Assembly (NCBI RefSeq): GCF_020171925.1
Contig: NZ_JAIVAR010000001.1
Location: forward strand, 868,001-932,000
DNA from: Rossellomorea aquimaris
GTDB taxonomy: Bacteria > Bacillota > Bacilli > Bacillales > Bacillaceae_B
Reading direction: 5' to 3'
DNA: 64,000 nt
Below the pieces are notes generated by a model, which saw nothing but the letters and a program-made list of their open reading frames with translations, was not told where the DNA came from and searched no databases. The position numbers were made by a program, and so were the translations under genes. This document shows positions 1 to 8,495 of the stretch, piece by piece. Position 1 is the first letter of the stretch. Each line of letters starts with the position of its first letter.

Positions 1-57
1 TCAAACCAAAGGTAACCGTTGATCTGATCGGGACGAACAATCTTCGCTAGAAAGACA

Positions 58-113
58 GGGACGATTCTATTGCTTCCTTTAAAGAATCAGGAGGAAGCAG
101 CAGAACCGTCCCT
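58..113. repeat. Dispersed GGGACGRTTCT palindrome, possible terminator
   Basis: Arms GGGACGATTCT and AGAACCGTCCC enclose a second pair, GCTTCC and GGAAGC, so the element folds into a long interrupted hairpin. It lies directly after the stop of the flavoprotein gene that ends at 120 on the minus strand, where it could end transcription. The same core recurs at 25118, 37019 and, as half copies, at 25294, 27490 and 45605, so it belongs to a dispersed family and is not a gene-specific terminator. Confidence 0.7.
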
Positions 114-119
114 ATGCAT

Positions 120-1043
120 TCAGTGCAAATAAGTGGATAAATGTTTGACCAACGTCATCGCTTGACCGGTACTAGTGGAAATACTTGAATAAAATGGCTT
201 GGTGCATACATCACCAATGGCACAAATGGACGAGCGACTTGATACGCCAAATGAGTCCGTGACGATATGCCCTTCAGCGTCAAGTTCAACGATATGTTTC
301 AAAAAATCGGAATTCGGTTGCACACCAATACGAACCAAAACGGCACTAACGTCCACGTTATTACTACCACCCTGTTCATCCTCGATTCGGATTGAAGAAA
401 CCCGATCTACACCCATGATTTCCTTCACACGGTGATTGGTTAGTACCGTAATATTCTCTCTTTGTAGAGCTGGCTCCATCAGCTCCATTCTTGCTCGAAA
501 CCGTTCTGATCGATGAATCAAGGTAACATTCACCCCATGATCGGATAAAAGCAACGCCCCTTCTAGCGCCCGGTCACCTCCACCGACAACGGCAACATGT
601 TTTCCTTCAAACCGATAAGCATCAACGGATGCCGAATAGATCTCATTTCGTTGAAGCATCTCTGATTCTCCCGGAATCCCCAATCTCCTTGGACTGGCTC
701 CAGTGGCAACAATCAAAAATTGATAATGTATGAGATTGGTGGAATCGTCTTTTAGATAGGTAAGCGTTTGACTGTCCGCGTTGATGTCCCCCAATGTTAT
801 CCTTGTATCATAATGACAGTTCAACTCATCGAGATGCGTTAGGAATTGTCGCTCAAGATCCTTGCCTACCATATTGTTCAACCCTGGGTAGTCCATCACA
901 ATGTTCTTAATTTGTTTGAGTTGTCCACCGAGTTCTTCTCTCTCTTCAAGTAATAGGTGATTAATTCCTAACCTCTTACACCAGATCGCTGCCGCTATGC
1001 CGGCCGGACCCCCGCCAAGAATCACGATATCTACTTTTTTCAT
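120..1043 (-). CDS. Thioredoxin-reductase-like flavoprotein lacking the redox CxxC
   Basis: This 307-residue protein has the two-Rossmann fold of thioredoxin reductase and ferredoxin-NADP reductase relatives. The FAD site GGGPAG is near residue 10, the NAD(P)H site GGGDRA near 152, and the FAD-contacting IGDVC motif near 276. In thioredoxin reductases the NADP domain carries a CATC disulfide; here the equivalent stretch reads YSASVDA, so both cysteines are missing and it cannot reduce thioredoxin in the usual way. A ferredoxin/flavodoxin NADP reductase or another pyridine-nucleotide flavoprotein is more likely. Its start overlaps the end of the upstream nucleotidase gene by 4 bp (ATGA), implying translational coupling. 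Confidence 0.85.
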   Translation of the reverse strand: MKKVDIVILGGGPAGIAAAIWCKRLGINHLLLEEREELGGQLKQIKNIVMDYPGLNNMVGKDLERQFLTHLDELNCHYDTRITLGDINADSQTLTYLKDDSTNLIHYQFLIVATGASPRRLGIPGESEMLQRNEIYSASVDAYRFEGKHVAVVGGGDRALEGALLLSDHGVNVTLIHRSERFRARMELMEPALQRENITVLTNHRVKEIMGVDRVSSIRIEDEQGGSNNVDVSAVLVRIGVQPNSDFLKHIVELDAEGHIVTDSFGVSSRSSICAIGDVCTKPFYSSISTSTGQAMTLVKHLSTYLH

Positions 1044-1591
1044 GAATCAGACAACCCCCACCAGTCCTCCATCAGTGCCTGTTCGAACTCGAGCCACCCT
1101 TTTACACGGGGCACATCAACGGACCGATTATATGGATAATCCATGGCAACGGCTCTTCTTCCTGTCTTTTTAAAGCTACATAAATTATGAGGGGCATCAT
1201 CAAAGAGTAAATCCCCACAAATTTTATCCTTCCGATGACTAAAAATCATGTTCTCTTTCCCTATAAACGGTAAATGATTCTGAACCCATTGCTCCTTCTC
1301 CATAAAAGCCGTTGATACACTGCTCGTCACAATCAACAGTTCATAATGTGCCGATAATCTCTCCAACACCTCGATCGCATCGGGTAACGGCTTTAAGTGT
1401 AGGAACAGTCCAGGTTCATGTAGATAATCATAAATCTTATCTCCACATTCTTCTTTTACATATTTCTTAGAATCCCAACATAATAACTTGTCTACCGATA
1501 AATCATCATCAAATTCCTGATTGTATCGGTTATGCCAATCAGTCATCAAGTCACAGATGACCGAATCCATGTCAATCAATAGAGTTTTCAA
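1040..1591 (-). CDS. 5'(3')-deoxyribonucleotidase-like HAD phosphatase
   Basis: A 183-residue HAD-superfamily hydrolase of the NT5C/YorS group. Motif I is DMDSVICD at residues 7-14 (usually DMDGV, so Ser replaces Gly). The VTSS stretch near 91 is motif II, a lysine in SHRKDKI serves as motif III, and LLFDDAPHN near 130 is motif IV. Such enzymes dephosphorylate nucleoside monophosphates in the cytoplasm. It is the first gene of a two-gene unit with the flavoprotein. The functional link between the two is unknown, and substrate choice cannot be read from the sequence. Confidence 0.8.
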   Translation of the reverse strand: MKTLLIDMDSVICDLMTDWHNRYNQEFDDDLSVDKLLCWDSKKYVKEECGDKIYDYLHEPGLFLHLKPLPDAIEVLERLSAHYELLIVTSSVSTAFMEKEQWVQNHLPFIGKENMIFSHRKDKICGDLLFDDAPHNLCSFKKTGRRAVAMDYPYNRSVDVPRVKGWLEFEQALMEDWWGLSDS

Positions 1592-1858
1592 TAGAAGTTG
1601 TTCCTTTCTTTATGAATCTATGAATTTGTTTTTATCATTCACTTTCTTCAATGATTGTTCATTCATCGCGAGAAACGTGAGGCTATGAATACAGTTGATT
1701 GTTTTAACTTCCTTTATTTTCAAAAGGATTCGACTTCACTATTATATACTACTTTTATCAGAGAGAAGTACATCTGCTTTTTAGTTTGTACACTCTTTTT
1801 TGATGAGAGCAGAATGACAATGGGAACCACATCGAGAGAGATCTTTTGTCCTTGAAAC

Positions 1859-1958
1859 CAGTTTGTCCGGTCTTCTCAACCGGAGATTTTTCGTCGAGTG
1901 GCTTGTATACGGGAAATGTGGCTTGTATTATTAAAATCCGGCTCGCAAATGTGTATTC
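1859..1958. repeat. 20-bp-period array with GGCTTGTAT core
   Basis: Three clear units start at 1899, 1919 and 1939 (TGGCTTGTAT, TGGCTTGTAT, CGGCTCGCAA), each 20 bp after the last. Weaker versions sit in register at 1859 and 1879. The array lies in the 528-bp gene-free stretch 1592-2119, which otherwise shows no gene with a ribosome binding site; a 66-codon frame at 1655 is not convincing. The spacing matches the GATAA and GCGC arrays elsewhere in the window. Function unknown. Confidence 0.5.
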
Positions 1959-2057
1959 TTAAAAATTTCATGTAAATGCTGATAGGGGCATGCATGTTGA
2001 AGATGGCAGCCTCGGGGAAGCTTCAAATGACTACTTTACACACTAAAATCCAGCGAC

Positions 2058-2091
2058 AGTGGTTCTATTTTTATGAAAAAATAGAACCACT
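2058..2091 (-). terminator. Hairpin terminator after Nudix gene
   Basis: A 15-bp perfect stem (AGTGGTTCTATTTTT and its complement) with a 4-nt loop lies 28 bp past the stop of the minus-strand Nudix gene. The A/T half of the stem supplies the U-tract in either direction. Confidence 0.8.
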
Positions 2092-2119
2092 CTACTTGAT
2101 ATTAATTCACATGAAGTAT

Positions 2120-2551
2120 CTAACCATGTGAGTCCTCATCAGCAAACAACCTGTCCTTAACACGATTCACTTGCTCGATCATATGACCAATATTTCCTTC
2201 TCCAGCATATAAGGTCTTATCAAAAAAGTTATGATCTAAGTCAGACCAGTACAGAATATTTTCATCACCAGTAACCACAACATCCCTATTCAACCTACCA
2301 ACATATACTTCCACGTAACAATCCTGAAGATAGTATGTAAAATCCATCACGTGATGAAGGGTTATTTCATCAAAGGAAATAGTGGTTTCTTCATGAAGCT
2401 CTCGATAAGCAGCATCGATCCCCGCTTCACCTTTTTCAATTTTCCCACCAACCAAATTACTTAATCCTTTATAGGGATTCTTCAATCTTTCACACATTAG
2501 CAGTTTGTCCATATCTTTGTTATAAACCATTATTACATTATAGCCTTGCAC
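2120..2551 (-). CDS. Nudix hydrolase
   Basis: This 143-residue protein carries a Nudix box, GKIEKGEAGIDAAYRELHEE, around residues 36-55, with the metal-binding REL-HEE glutamates. The final glycine of the canonical box is replaced by Thr (EETTI). Relatives hydrolyse nucleoside diphosphates linked to other groups, often 8-oxo-dGTP. It is a stand-alone cytoplasmic enzyme followed by a strong hairpin, with an acetyltransferase gene 60 bp upstream in the same direction. The substrate is not predictable. Confidence 0.85.
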   Translation of the reverse strand: MQGYNVIMVYNKDMDKLLMCERLKNPYKGLSNLVGGKIEKGEAGIDAAYRELHEETTISFDEITLHHVMDFTYYLQDCYVEVYVGRLNRDVVVTGDENILYWSDLDHNFFDKTLYAGEGNIGHMIEQVNRVKDRLFADEDSHG

Positions 2552-2610
2552 TTTATCACTTCCTTATTGAACCAATCCGCACGTTAATTGAATGTTGGTA
2601 AAGCTTCCTG

Positions 2611-3021
2611 TTATCCTCGTCTCATAAATTGAAGTTCACCAACATTATTGGTAAAGCCCCATTTTTCGTAATACGGGACCATTTCAGTCCTGCAGTAAAG
2701 TTCAAAATGATTCACTTTTTCTAAAGAGGGGTGATGTATGAGCTCCCTCATCAATTTCTCACCAACGTGTTCTCCGCGGTAAGATGCATGAACCATCACA
2801 TCGAAAATAATGGCTTTATACACGTAATCAGTAAGGACACGTGCAAATGCGATTAACTCTTTACCTTTTGCATCAACAAATGCAATGACAACATCCGAAT
2901 TCTCAAGCATCGATTGAATGTCGGTCATTGTTCGTCCCTTCGTCCACCATTCCTTCTGAAACATCTCGTGTAATTCTTCGACTTGTTCATTGTTAAGATG
3001 CTCAACGATTTCAACGTTCAA
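2611..3021 (-). CDS. GNAT family N-acetyltransferase
   Basis: 136 residues with the GNAT core: the acetyl-CoA-binding segment HASYRGEHVGEKLM near residues 81-94 is a slightly relaxed Q/RxxGxG/A loop, followed by the C-terminal YYEKWGF strand typical of the family. It should transfer an acetyl group from acetyl-CoA to an amine. Substrate unknown. It is one of several scattered GNAT genes in the window. Confidence 0.85.
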   Translation of the reverse strand: MNVEIVEHLNNEQVEELHEMFQKEWWTKGRTMTDIQSMLENSDVVIAFVDAKGKELIAFARVLTDYVYKAIIFDVMVHASYRGEHVGEKLMRELIHHPSLEKVNHFELYCRTEMVPYYEKWGFTNNVGELQFMRRG

Positions 3022-3095
3022 TGCAATCCCTCTCCTAATAATGTCAGATTACTTATCCACCATGGATGTTTTCCGATTATTTCATGAACGCAAAT

Positions 3096-3386
3096 TCATC
3101 CTCCCCTGTCATACTTCTTGACTAACGTTACGAAAAGGGCAATCAACAAAACAATGAAGCTATTGATGATTAAATAAAACCCAACCTGTAAACCATAGAA
3201 AATCGCGAACGCATCTCGGATGACAATCACCGCAACTACACAACCGACCCCTCCAAATAATACCGACATCAGTAAGATCGTAAAAGCAGCGGAATATAGA
3301 CTCCTATCTTTTCTGTATGAAATAAAACCCATGATATTTGCGGTTATAATAAACAATCCCGTAAGGATTAAGAAAATAATGGACAT
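3096..3386 (-). CDS. Small three-helix membrane protein
   Basis: About 96 residues with three hydrophobic segments (roughly residues 3-22, 32-55 and 64-88) and a basic C-terminal tail. I start it at the ATG at 3386 because AGGAG lies 6 bp upstream; a GTG one codon earlier is also possible. No family was recognised. It sits between an acetyltransferase and a phosphatase gene on the same strand. Confidence 0.6.
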   Translation of the reverse strand: MSIIFLILTGLFIITANIMGFISYRKDRSLYSAAFTILLMSVLFGGVGCVVAVIVIRDAFAIFYGLQVGFYLIINSFIVLLIALFVTLVKKYDRGG

Positions 3387-3438
3387 CACATTCTCCTTTT
3401 AAAATTGATTTGAAACACATAAAAATTTCTGTTCCGTA

Positions 3439-4041
3439 CTAAGCCAGCCTAATCCACCCGGCATCCGCAAGAAAATCTTCTCTGCTCAGTTTTTCTCCTC
3501 CAATGAATTGCCTGTATGAATTGATGGTCCCATCATGTGATACGACGTAAATATGTTCAACCCTTTGGCTATTGCACCATTCAAGGAACGTTTCTGCTAC
3601 TAACCGAAATTCTTGTTCCGGAATGGTATTGATTCCAGAAGTCAAAAGCTCATCTGATAGCCCGTCCTGAATAGTAAAGTTTGGGAAGTCTTCTTGAATT
3701 GATTTCTTATGTAACATCCGATCGCAAGGTAGCGTTTTCCACTCTGGATTTTGCGGGAACATTCTTGGCGATACGAAAGGGCTCACGATTTTCTTGCAGC
3801 TGCTGTTTTCTGTCATGATGGTTGCTGTCTCTAACGTTCTTCTTAGAGGGCTTATGACGACAAGATCATTTTCTGAAAGAGGAAGTTGATTTCGAAGTGA
3901 TGCTACCTGATTTACACCCTCTCTTGTTAAAGATGGGTCCTCAAGTTGCAAGCTGTCTGGTACACTCAACGTGTGTTCACCTTGTCCATGTCTAATGAAG
4001 ATTAGTTCCACACCGATCGTCTCCTTTGCTTCATATTCCAT
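3439..4041 (-). CDS. Histidine phosphatase family protein
   Basis: 200 residues of the phosphoglycerate-mutase-like histidine phosphatase superfamily. The phospho-accepting RHG motif is in FIRHGQGEHT near residue 17, followed by SPLRRTLETA near 64 and the second catalytic histidine in VVSHDGTINS near 167. Such proteins dephosphorylate small metabolites or phosphoproteins. It is a single gene with no informative neighbours. Confidence 0.85.
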   Translation of the reverse strand: MEYEAKETIGVELIFIRHGQGEHTLSVPDSLQLEDPSLTREGVNQVASLRNQLPLSENDLVVISPLRRTLETATIMTENSSCKKIVSPFVSPRMFPQNPEWKTLPCDRMLHKKSIQEDFPNFTIQDGLSDELLTSGINTIPEQEFRLVAETFLEWCNSQRVEHIYVVSHDGTINSYRQFIGGEKLSREDFLADAGWIRLA

Positions 4042-4152
4042 GATCCCATTTGAGATTCACTTTACCCCCTTCTTCAATTAAAGTCATCTACTCGATTGAC
4101 CGTCGATCCTATCTACGTTTTCTTCAGGTACCCAACCCTCTTATAGAATCAA

Positions 4153-4971
4153 TCATTCGAAAGGGATGCTATACCAAGTATAAGTAAACTTCATATCGAA
4201 CCCTACATTCTCAGCTACCGAGTTAGAAGGTTTATTGATCTCCATGCAATCCCAATAAGGAGTCATATGGTTCTCCATACAGTCCTTCACAAACGAATGA
4301 GCGACAATTTGTGCAAGTTTTTTGCCTCCATGAGGTGGTAACGTCTCAATATCAATACCATGAACTTCGTCAGCCACCACCCCTGATAAACAAACGCTTA
4401 CAATTTCGTTTTCATAAACAACGATGTAACCAAGTCCATTCGTTAAGAACCGTTCTAATGACGCCCAGAACGTTTCTATTTTCGATTTCAAGAATCTGAT
4501 GTTTTTAAATGAAAAATCCAAGACCTCTCTCGTAATCTTTAAGACTTCGTAACCTGCCTCTATAACAGGTTCCTTTTCCCCCTTATAATGCCCCTTATGT
4601 AATTCATAAACCCTTTGATTGTACCCCTTCACATTATCGCCAAATACACGTTTGATCGTCTTATTCCATCTCGCGTGATTACCGATCGCTTCAAACGAAG
4701 GTAGTCCTACTCTTGCGGCATCACGTTTGATGACTGTATTGAAAAAATGGTTTAATTCAGCATTAAACCCCTCATTGTCTTCATTCCCGATAAAAATAAA
4801 ACCATTATTACTCCCCAACCAAATAAATCCCGAAGTAGGAGCATTTCTATCATCCACAAATATGCGACCCGTATTCTGTCCTTGGATGACAGCTTTGGCT
4901 TCCAATAGTCCTGTATCAGTTAGTAGTGGTTTACATTTATTAAACTCTGATTCTTTTAGTTCTGAGATCAC
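4153..4971 (-). CDS. GNAT acetyltransferase (GNAT_acetyltran type)
   Basis: About 272 residues. The C-terminal half (150-272) resembles a GNAT fold with IVVYENEIVSVCLSG and IETLPPHGGKKLAQIVAHSF, where the acetyl-CoA loop would lie. The N-terminal half carries a separate region typical of the larger Bacillus GNAT group. A GTG at 4971 is the preferred start because GAGGGTG precedes it by 8 bp; the in-frame ATG at 4992 has no ribosome binding site. Substrate unknown. Confidence 0.7.
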   Translation of the reverse strand: MISELKESEFNKCKPLLTDTGLLEAKAVIQGQNTGRIFVDDRNAPTSGFIWLGSNNGFIFIGNEDNEGFNAELNHFFNTVIKRDAARVGLPSFEAIGNHARWNKTIKRVFGDNVKGYNQRVYELHKGHYKGEKEPVIEAGYEVLKITREVLDFSFKNIRFLKSKIETFWASLERFLTNGLGYIVVYENEIVSVCLSGVVADEVHGIDIETLPPHGGKKLAQIVAHSFVKDCMENHMTPYWDCMEINKPSNSVAENVGFDMKFTYTWYSIPFE

Positions 4972-5321
4972 TTGGTTTTCACCCTCTCTCATCTGTACTT
5001 AATCTGTCCTACGACATCATACCACCATTTTCAAAAATAGAGCAGCTTACTCAACAAAATGGAGCGTACCCAAATCCACCCCTTTTCTAATAAAGTTGGT
5101 ACTCTTAATATAGCAAATAAGTTGGGAAATAATTTAAGTAATTTTTTAAAAAACGGCTTTCATTTCTCATTTGTCTATCTTTTCCTTTTACTTTTTTGTA
5201 AAGGCATTGTAAATTTATTTTGTGAGAATTGACTCATGATTATGATTTGCAGGCTGGTATGATGTCAGTCAAAAACCAGGAAATAATCACTTTATCTGTT
5301 TAAAAGAAAGTAGGTTTAATC
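4972..5321. other. Divergent intergenic region
   Basis: About 350 bp between a minus-strand acetyltransferase gene and the plus-strand RsbR-like gene. It is AT-rich, with TTGACT- and TATGAT-like hexamers between 5210 and 5270, but no hexamer pair at standard spacing that I would defend. No gene or repeat was seen. Confidence 0.4.
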
Positions 5322-6155
5322 ATGCAGGTATCTAAAGAGTTTTACAAGTATTTGACTGAACGAACGTGGCAGCTGACCGAGGACTGGTATGAATCGTTGG
5401 ACAAAAGTGATCCAACTGGGGTTTATAATTCTCAAGACCCAAAGGTAATCCAAACGTTGAAAAAGCAAAATCACGAATTCCACGAACGATTTTGTGTCCT
5501 TTTTGAAGATGTCGGACAGGATACACTTCTGAACTTTGAGAATTGGATTGAAAAGACCGCTAAAGATGAAGAACATCTCAAAACTCCGATTCATTTCATT
5601 TTACGAGAATTTTTCAGAACCCAGGATCAATACCTCGAGTTTCTAAAGGAATTCAGCCGTGAGCATGATAATACGTTCTCTCCGGAGGAAATTCAGCTTT
5701 TAAATGAGTTAATCATTAAGACGTTCAGTCTTGTTATCTCAAAATTCGCCGAAGAAAATTATGAGCATTCACAAAGGCGGCTAGGTGCTCAGCAGGAAAT
5801 GATCAAGGAACTGAGTTCTCCCATCATTCTTATCGATGACAAAACAGGTGTCCTTCCCTTGATTGGGGATATTGATACGGGAAGAGCGAAATATATCCTT
5901 GAAAATAGTTTGGCTCAGTGTGCTGAAAAGAACCTGGAACATTTATTCATTGACCTTTCCGGTGTGATCATGGTTGACACCATGGTTGCCCATCAAATCT
6001 TCCAAATCATTGATAGCCTTGGTTTGATCGGCGTGAAATGTACCCTATCCGGAATTCGTCCTGAAATTGCCCAAACCTCGGTTCAATTAGGCATTTCATT
6101 CGAGAACATTTCCATCACTTCCACCCTTGCAAATGCATTGAAAATGGCGAGATAA
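5322..6155 (+). CDS. RsbR-family stressosome protein (STAS domain)
   Basis: 277 residues. Residues 1-150 are a helical N-terminal sensor region like the non-haem globin domain of RsbR paralogues. Residues 165-277 form a STAS domain with GDIDTGRAKYI and DLSGVIMVDT. The threonines in these two motifs correspond to the sites phosphorylated by RsbT in RsbR proteins. Known RsbR paralogues co-assemble with RsbS into the stressosome that controls sigma-B. No rsbS, rsbT or sigB lies nearby, so this is an orphan paralogue. It is followed by a strong terminator and so is probably monocistronic. Confidence 0.85.
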   Translation: MQVSKEFYKYLTERTWQLTEDWYESLDKSDPTGVYNSQDPKVIQTLKKQNHEFHERFCVLFEDVGQDTLLNFENWIEKTAKDEEHLKTPIHFILREFFRTQDQYLEFLKEFSREHDNTFSPEEIQLLNELIIKTFSLVISKFAEENYEHSQRRLGAQQEMIKELSSPIILIDDKTGVLPLIGDIDTGRAKYILENSLAQCAEKNLEHLFIDLSGVIMVDTMVAHQIFQIIDSLGLIGVKCTLSGIRPEIAQTSVQLGISFENISITSTLANALKMAR

Positions 6156-6175
6156 ACATAGAATAGGAACTTGGG

Positions 6176-6214
6176 AAAATTCTCATGCTTAGGAAGCATG
6201 GGAACTTTTTTTTT
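6176..6214 (+). terminator. Rho-independent terminator after RsbR-like gene
   Basis: The stem TTCTCATGCTT / AAGCATGGGAA with a 3-nt loop is followed by nine or more T residues, 20 bp after the stop codon. Confidence 0.9.
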
Positions 6215-6678
6215 GCTTGCTACTTTCTTTTTTATATGGTAGAGTAGGCACCTTTTACGACAATCACTTCCCCTCTCTCAAACTAATGAACAGATAAACC
6301 ATAAACGTTCATCCCTTTTAAAAAAATTCACCCATGTGAGGTGTTATGTAAACAATCATTTCATCCTTGCCAGTCCAACCAGCCCCCTTTCCTATATCGG
6401 TCACATTTAAATGATATTTTCTAACCCCAATCAAAATTCACAAAGAAAATAAAATGGTGCCTGGATTGTTTTTCAATAAGGCTCAAGTACCTTTCAATCA
6501 ATGCATTCCTTTTACAACACCTCCTCTTATAAAAAGAACATTCTCTTCAAAGAAAGTTTTTCCAGGTAGAATGGTTAGTGTACATATTAAAATTTATCTT
6601 GGAACTGACTGCAACTAATTAACACTCCTGTTTATCTAATCTATTGAAAACAAAATTCCCCTGTAAGGAGGTACGCTA
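6215..6678. other. Intergenic region upstream of ECF sigma gene
   Basis: 464 bp without a supported gene. It presumably contains the promoter of the sigma factor gene. A TGCAAC hexamer near 6609 followed by an AT-rich stretch could be an ECF -35 element, but the -10 is unclear. Confidence 0.35.
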
Positions 6679-7209
6679 TTGGATTCAGTAAAAGCATTGG
6701 TCAGAAAAGCCAAAAAAGGAGATGGAGATGCTTTTGTTTCACTGGTAAAGCAATATGAAGGTGTATTATATCGGACTGCCAGTAGACTGTTACATAATGA
6801 AGAAGACGTAGCCGATGTGATGCAAGAATCTATCATTTCGGCCTACGAAAAATTACATACCCTCAAAAAGGATGAGTATTTTAATACGTGGATCTGTAAG
6901 ATCTTACTAAATAAATGTAACAGCCTGCTTAACAAGAACAAAAACATTTCAGTATTGAAAGACCATGTATATCCCGAAAAGGAAAAGGATGCGTTTCAAA
7001 AAATAGAATTAGAGGATGCACTCGATAGCTTGAACGAAATCTACAGGTTAGCGCTTATTTTATACTATATTGTCGGATTGAATGTGAAAGAAATGAGTGA
7101 GTTCTTACAAGAACCAGAAGGAACCATTAAATCCAGACTGTCGAGGGCTAAATCAATTTTGAGAACGACCTATTATAAGAATGAGGGAGGGGTTGTCAAT
7201 GAAGGATAA
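6679..7209 (+). CDS. ECF-type RNA polymerase sigma factor
   Basis: 176 residues starting at a TTG preceded by AAGGAGG 7 bp upstream. Region 2 spans about 12-80 (the DVADVMQESIISAYEK segment is the -10-binding helix). Region 4 spans about 112-165, with the helix-turn-helix LNVKEMSEFLQEPEGTIKSR. Sigma-1.1 and region 3 are absent, as in extracytoplasmic-function sigma factors. It is directly followed and overlapped by a membrane protein gene that looks like its anti-sigma factor, so the pair probably forms an envelope-stress regulatory unit. Confidence 0.9.
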   Translation: MDSVKALVRKAKKGDGDAFVSLVKQYEGVLYRTASRLLHNEEDVADVMQESIISAYEKLHTLKKDEYFNTWICKILLNKCNSLLNKNKNISVLKDHVYPEKEKDAFQKIELEDALDSLNEIYRLALILYYIVGLNVKEMSEFLQEPEGTIKSRLSRAKSILRTTYYKNEGGVVNEG

Positions 7210-8242
7210 CGTTGAATCTGATCTTAAGAAGGTTTTGACAGAAGAGAAAGAGTTACCCGAAACTGTAAGGAAATCATTAGATCAAACATATTCAATCATT
7301 CGAGCTGCTTCGAAAAAGAAAAAAGTTCATGTGATTTGGAAACGAGTAGCCGCAGCCGCATGCGCTCTTTTGGTAACGGCAGGTGCCCTCTCAAACGAAA
7401 AAGTCATGGCCAACCTTAACGACTTTTTTCACTTTGGAGATAAAGGGATCGAACAAGCCGTTCATGAAGGATTTGTACAAGAAGATACTAGTACAGCGAC
7501 AGATCAGGGTATTACCATCAAGCTAAATAAACATTTCTCTGATGCAAATAAAGTGGGTATCAGTTTTCAATTAGAATTTGAGGACCCGTCAATCTTGGCA
7601 CATGCAAACGAAGTGACAATGGATTACCGGATCAAAAATGGGGACGGCGAATACATCGTAGAATTCATACCAGATACAAAACCACTGAAGGGAAAAAATC
7701 GTGATTTATCCATCTCCGAATATCATAATCCACTGTCTGATCCGGATTCGGGGAAGGTTCAATACGATGTATTAATAAGTTCAAATAATGGGAAGATCCC
7801 GGAATTAAAAGATGCTGTGATTGAAGTGGAAAGTGTCAATGTCTTTTATGAAGCAGGATCACTCAAGAAAACAAATGGGAGCTGGGAACTCTCGGTTGGC
7901 AACAATCATCAAACATCAGATGGTATCGTCCAATATGTACAGAATGCTCAACCATCGACCATCCATGTCTCTAAAGCAGATGTACACCCAACATCATTGA
8001 ATCTTACATTTTCGGTAGAGGGAAGATATGACAATGAAAGCACGTTTGCACACACTATGAACATCATAGATGAACAAGGTAATGAATATCCGGCAACGGG
8101 GTTTTCACTACACTTCGATCAAGAAGAAACCATTATTTCAACCAACTTCCCTTTCACGTCTTATACCCATTCCAATAAGCTAAAATTGGTTGTAACCGGG
8201 TTAGGTGAAGTGGAGCTAGTTCGAAAAGGCAAGATTAACTGA
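7199..8242 (+). CDS. DUF4179-type membrane protein, probable anti-sigma factor
   Basis: About 347 residues. I place the start at ATG 7199, because GGGAGGGG lies just upstream and an in-frame ATG at 7181 lacks a site; this gives an 11-bp overlap with the sigma gene. The cytoplasmic N-terminus (1-45) is followed by one membrane segment (about 52-68, VAAAACALLVTAGALS) and a large extracytoplasmic domain. This is the layout of DUF4179 proteins encoded beside ECF sigma factors. Inferred role: to hold the sigma factor inactive until an envelope signal. No recognisable HxxxCxxC zinc anti-sigma motif is present. Confidence 0.8.
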   Translation: MKDNVESDLKKVLTEEKELPETVRKSLDQTYSIIRAASKKKKVHVIWKRVAAAACALLVTAGALSNEKVMANLNDFFHFGDKGIEQAVHEGFVQEDTSTATDQGITIKLNKHFSDANKVGISFQLEFEDPSILAHANEVTMDYRIKNGDGEYIVEFIPDTKPLKGKNRDLSISEYHNPLSDPDSGKVQYDVLISSNNGKIPELKDAVIEVESVNVFYEAGSLKKTNGSWELSVGNNHQTSDGIVQYVQNAQPSTIHVSKADVHPTSLNLTFSVEGRYDNESTFAHTMNIIDEQGNEYPATGFSLHFDQEETIISTNFPFTSYTHSNKLKLVVTGLGEVELVRKGKIN

Positions 8243-8271
8243 TCTTGTTGAATAGAGGTTTTTAATGAATT

Positions 8272-8309
8272 TCACAAGAAGTAAGGGGTTTGCGAGCTTG
8301 CTTCTTGTG
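8272..8309 (+). terminator. Hairpin after anti-sigma gene
   Basis: A 10-bp perfect stem, TCACAAGAAG / CTTCTTGTGA, 30 bp after the stop codon. There is no immediate T-tract, but a T-run starts about 18 bp later. Confidence 0.5.
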
Positions 8310-8341
8310 ATGGTCCTTATTCAAATCTTTTTTTAAAATGA

Positions 8342-8376
8342 AAAGCCCCGTCTCAGGTCGGATGAGACGGGGCTTT
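8342..8376 (+). terminator. GC-rich rho-independent terminator
   Basis: AAAGCCCCGTCTCA and TGAGACGGGGCTTT form a 14-bp perfect stem with a 7-nt loop. It is the main terminator for the sigma/anti-sigma operon. On the opposite strand the stem is followed by TTTTC, so it may work both ways. Confidence 0.85.
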
Positions 8377-8495
8377 CGTGGTGATGATTCTAGTTTTATT
8401 ATGCTAGTAATGTGGTGATGCATAATCAAATGTACCGGTTTCCAAGAACATAGAGTCTAATACACCACCAGGTATAAAGCATGATGAAAAGAGGG

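Noticed and set aside
1655-1855. 66-codon plus-strand frame
   Set aside because: No ribosome binding site, odd composition rich in Phe/Thr/Cys, and no recognisable motif.
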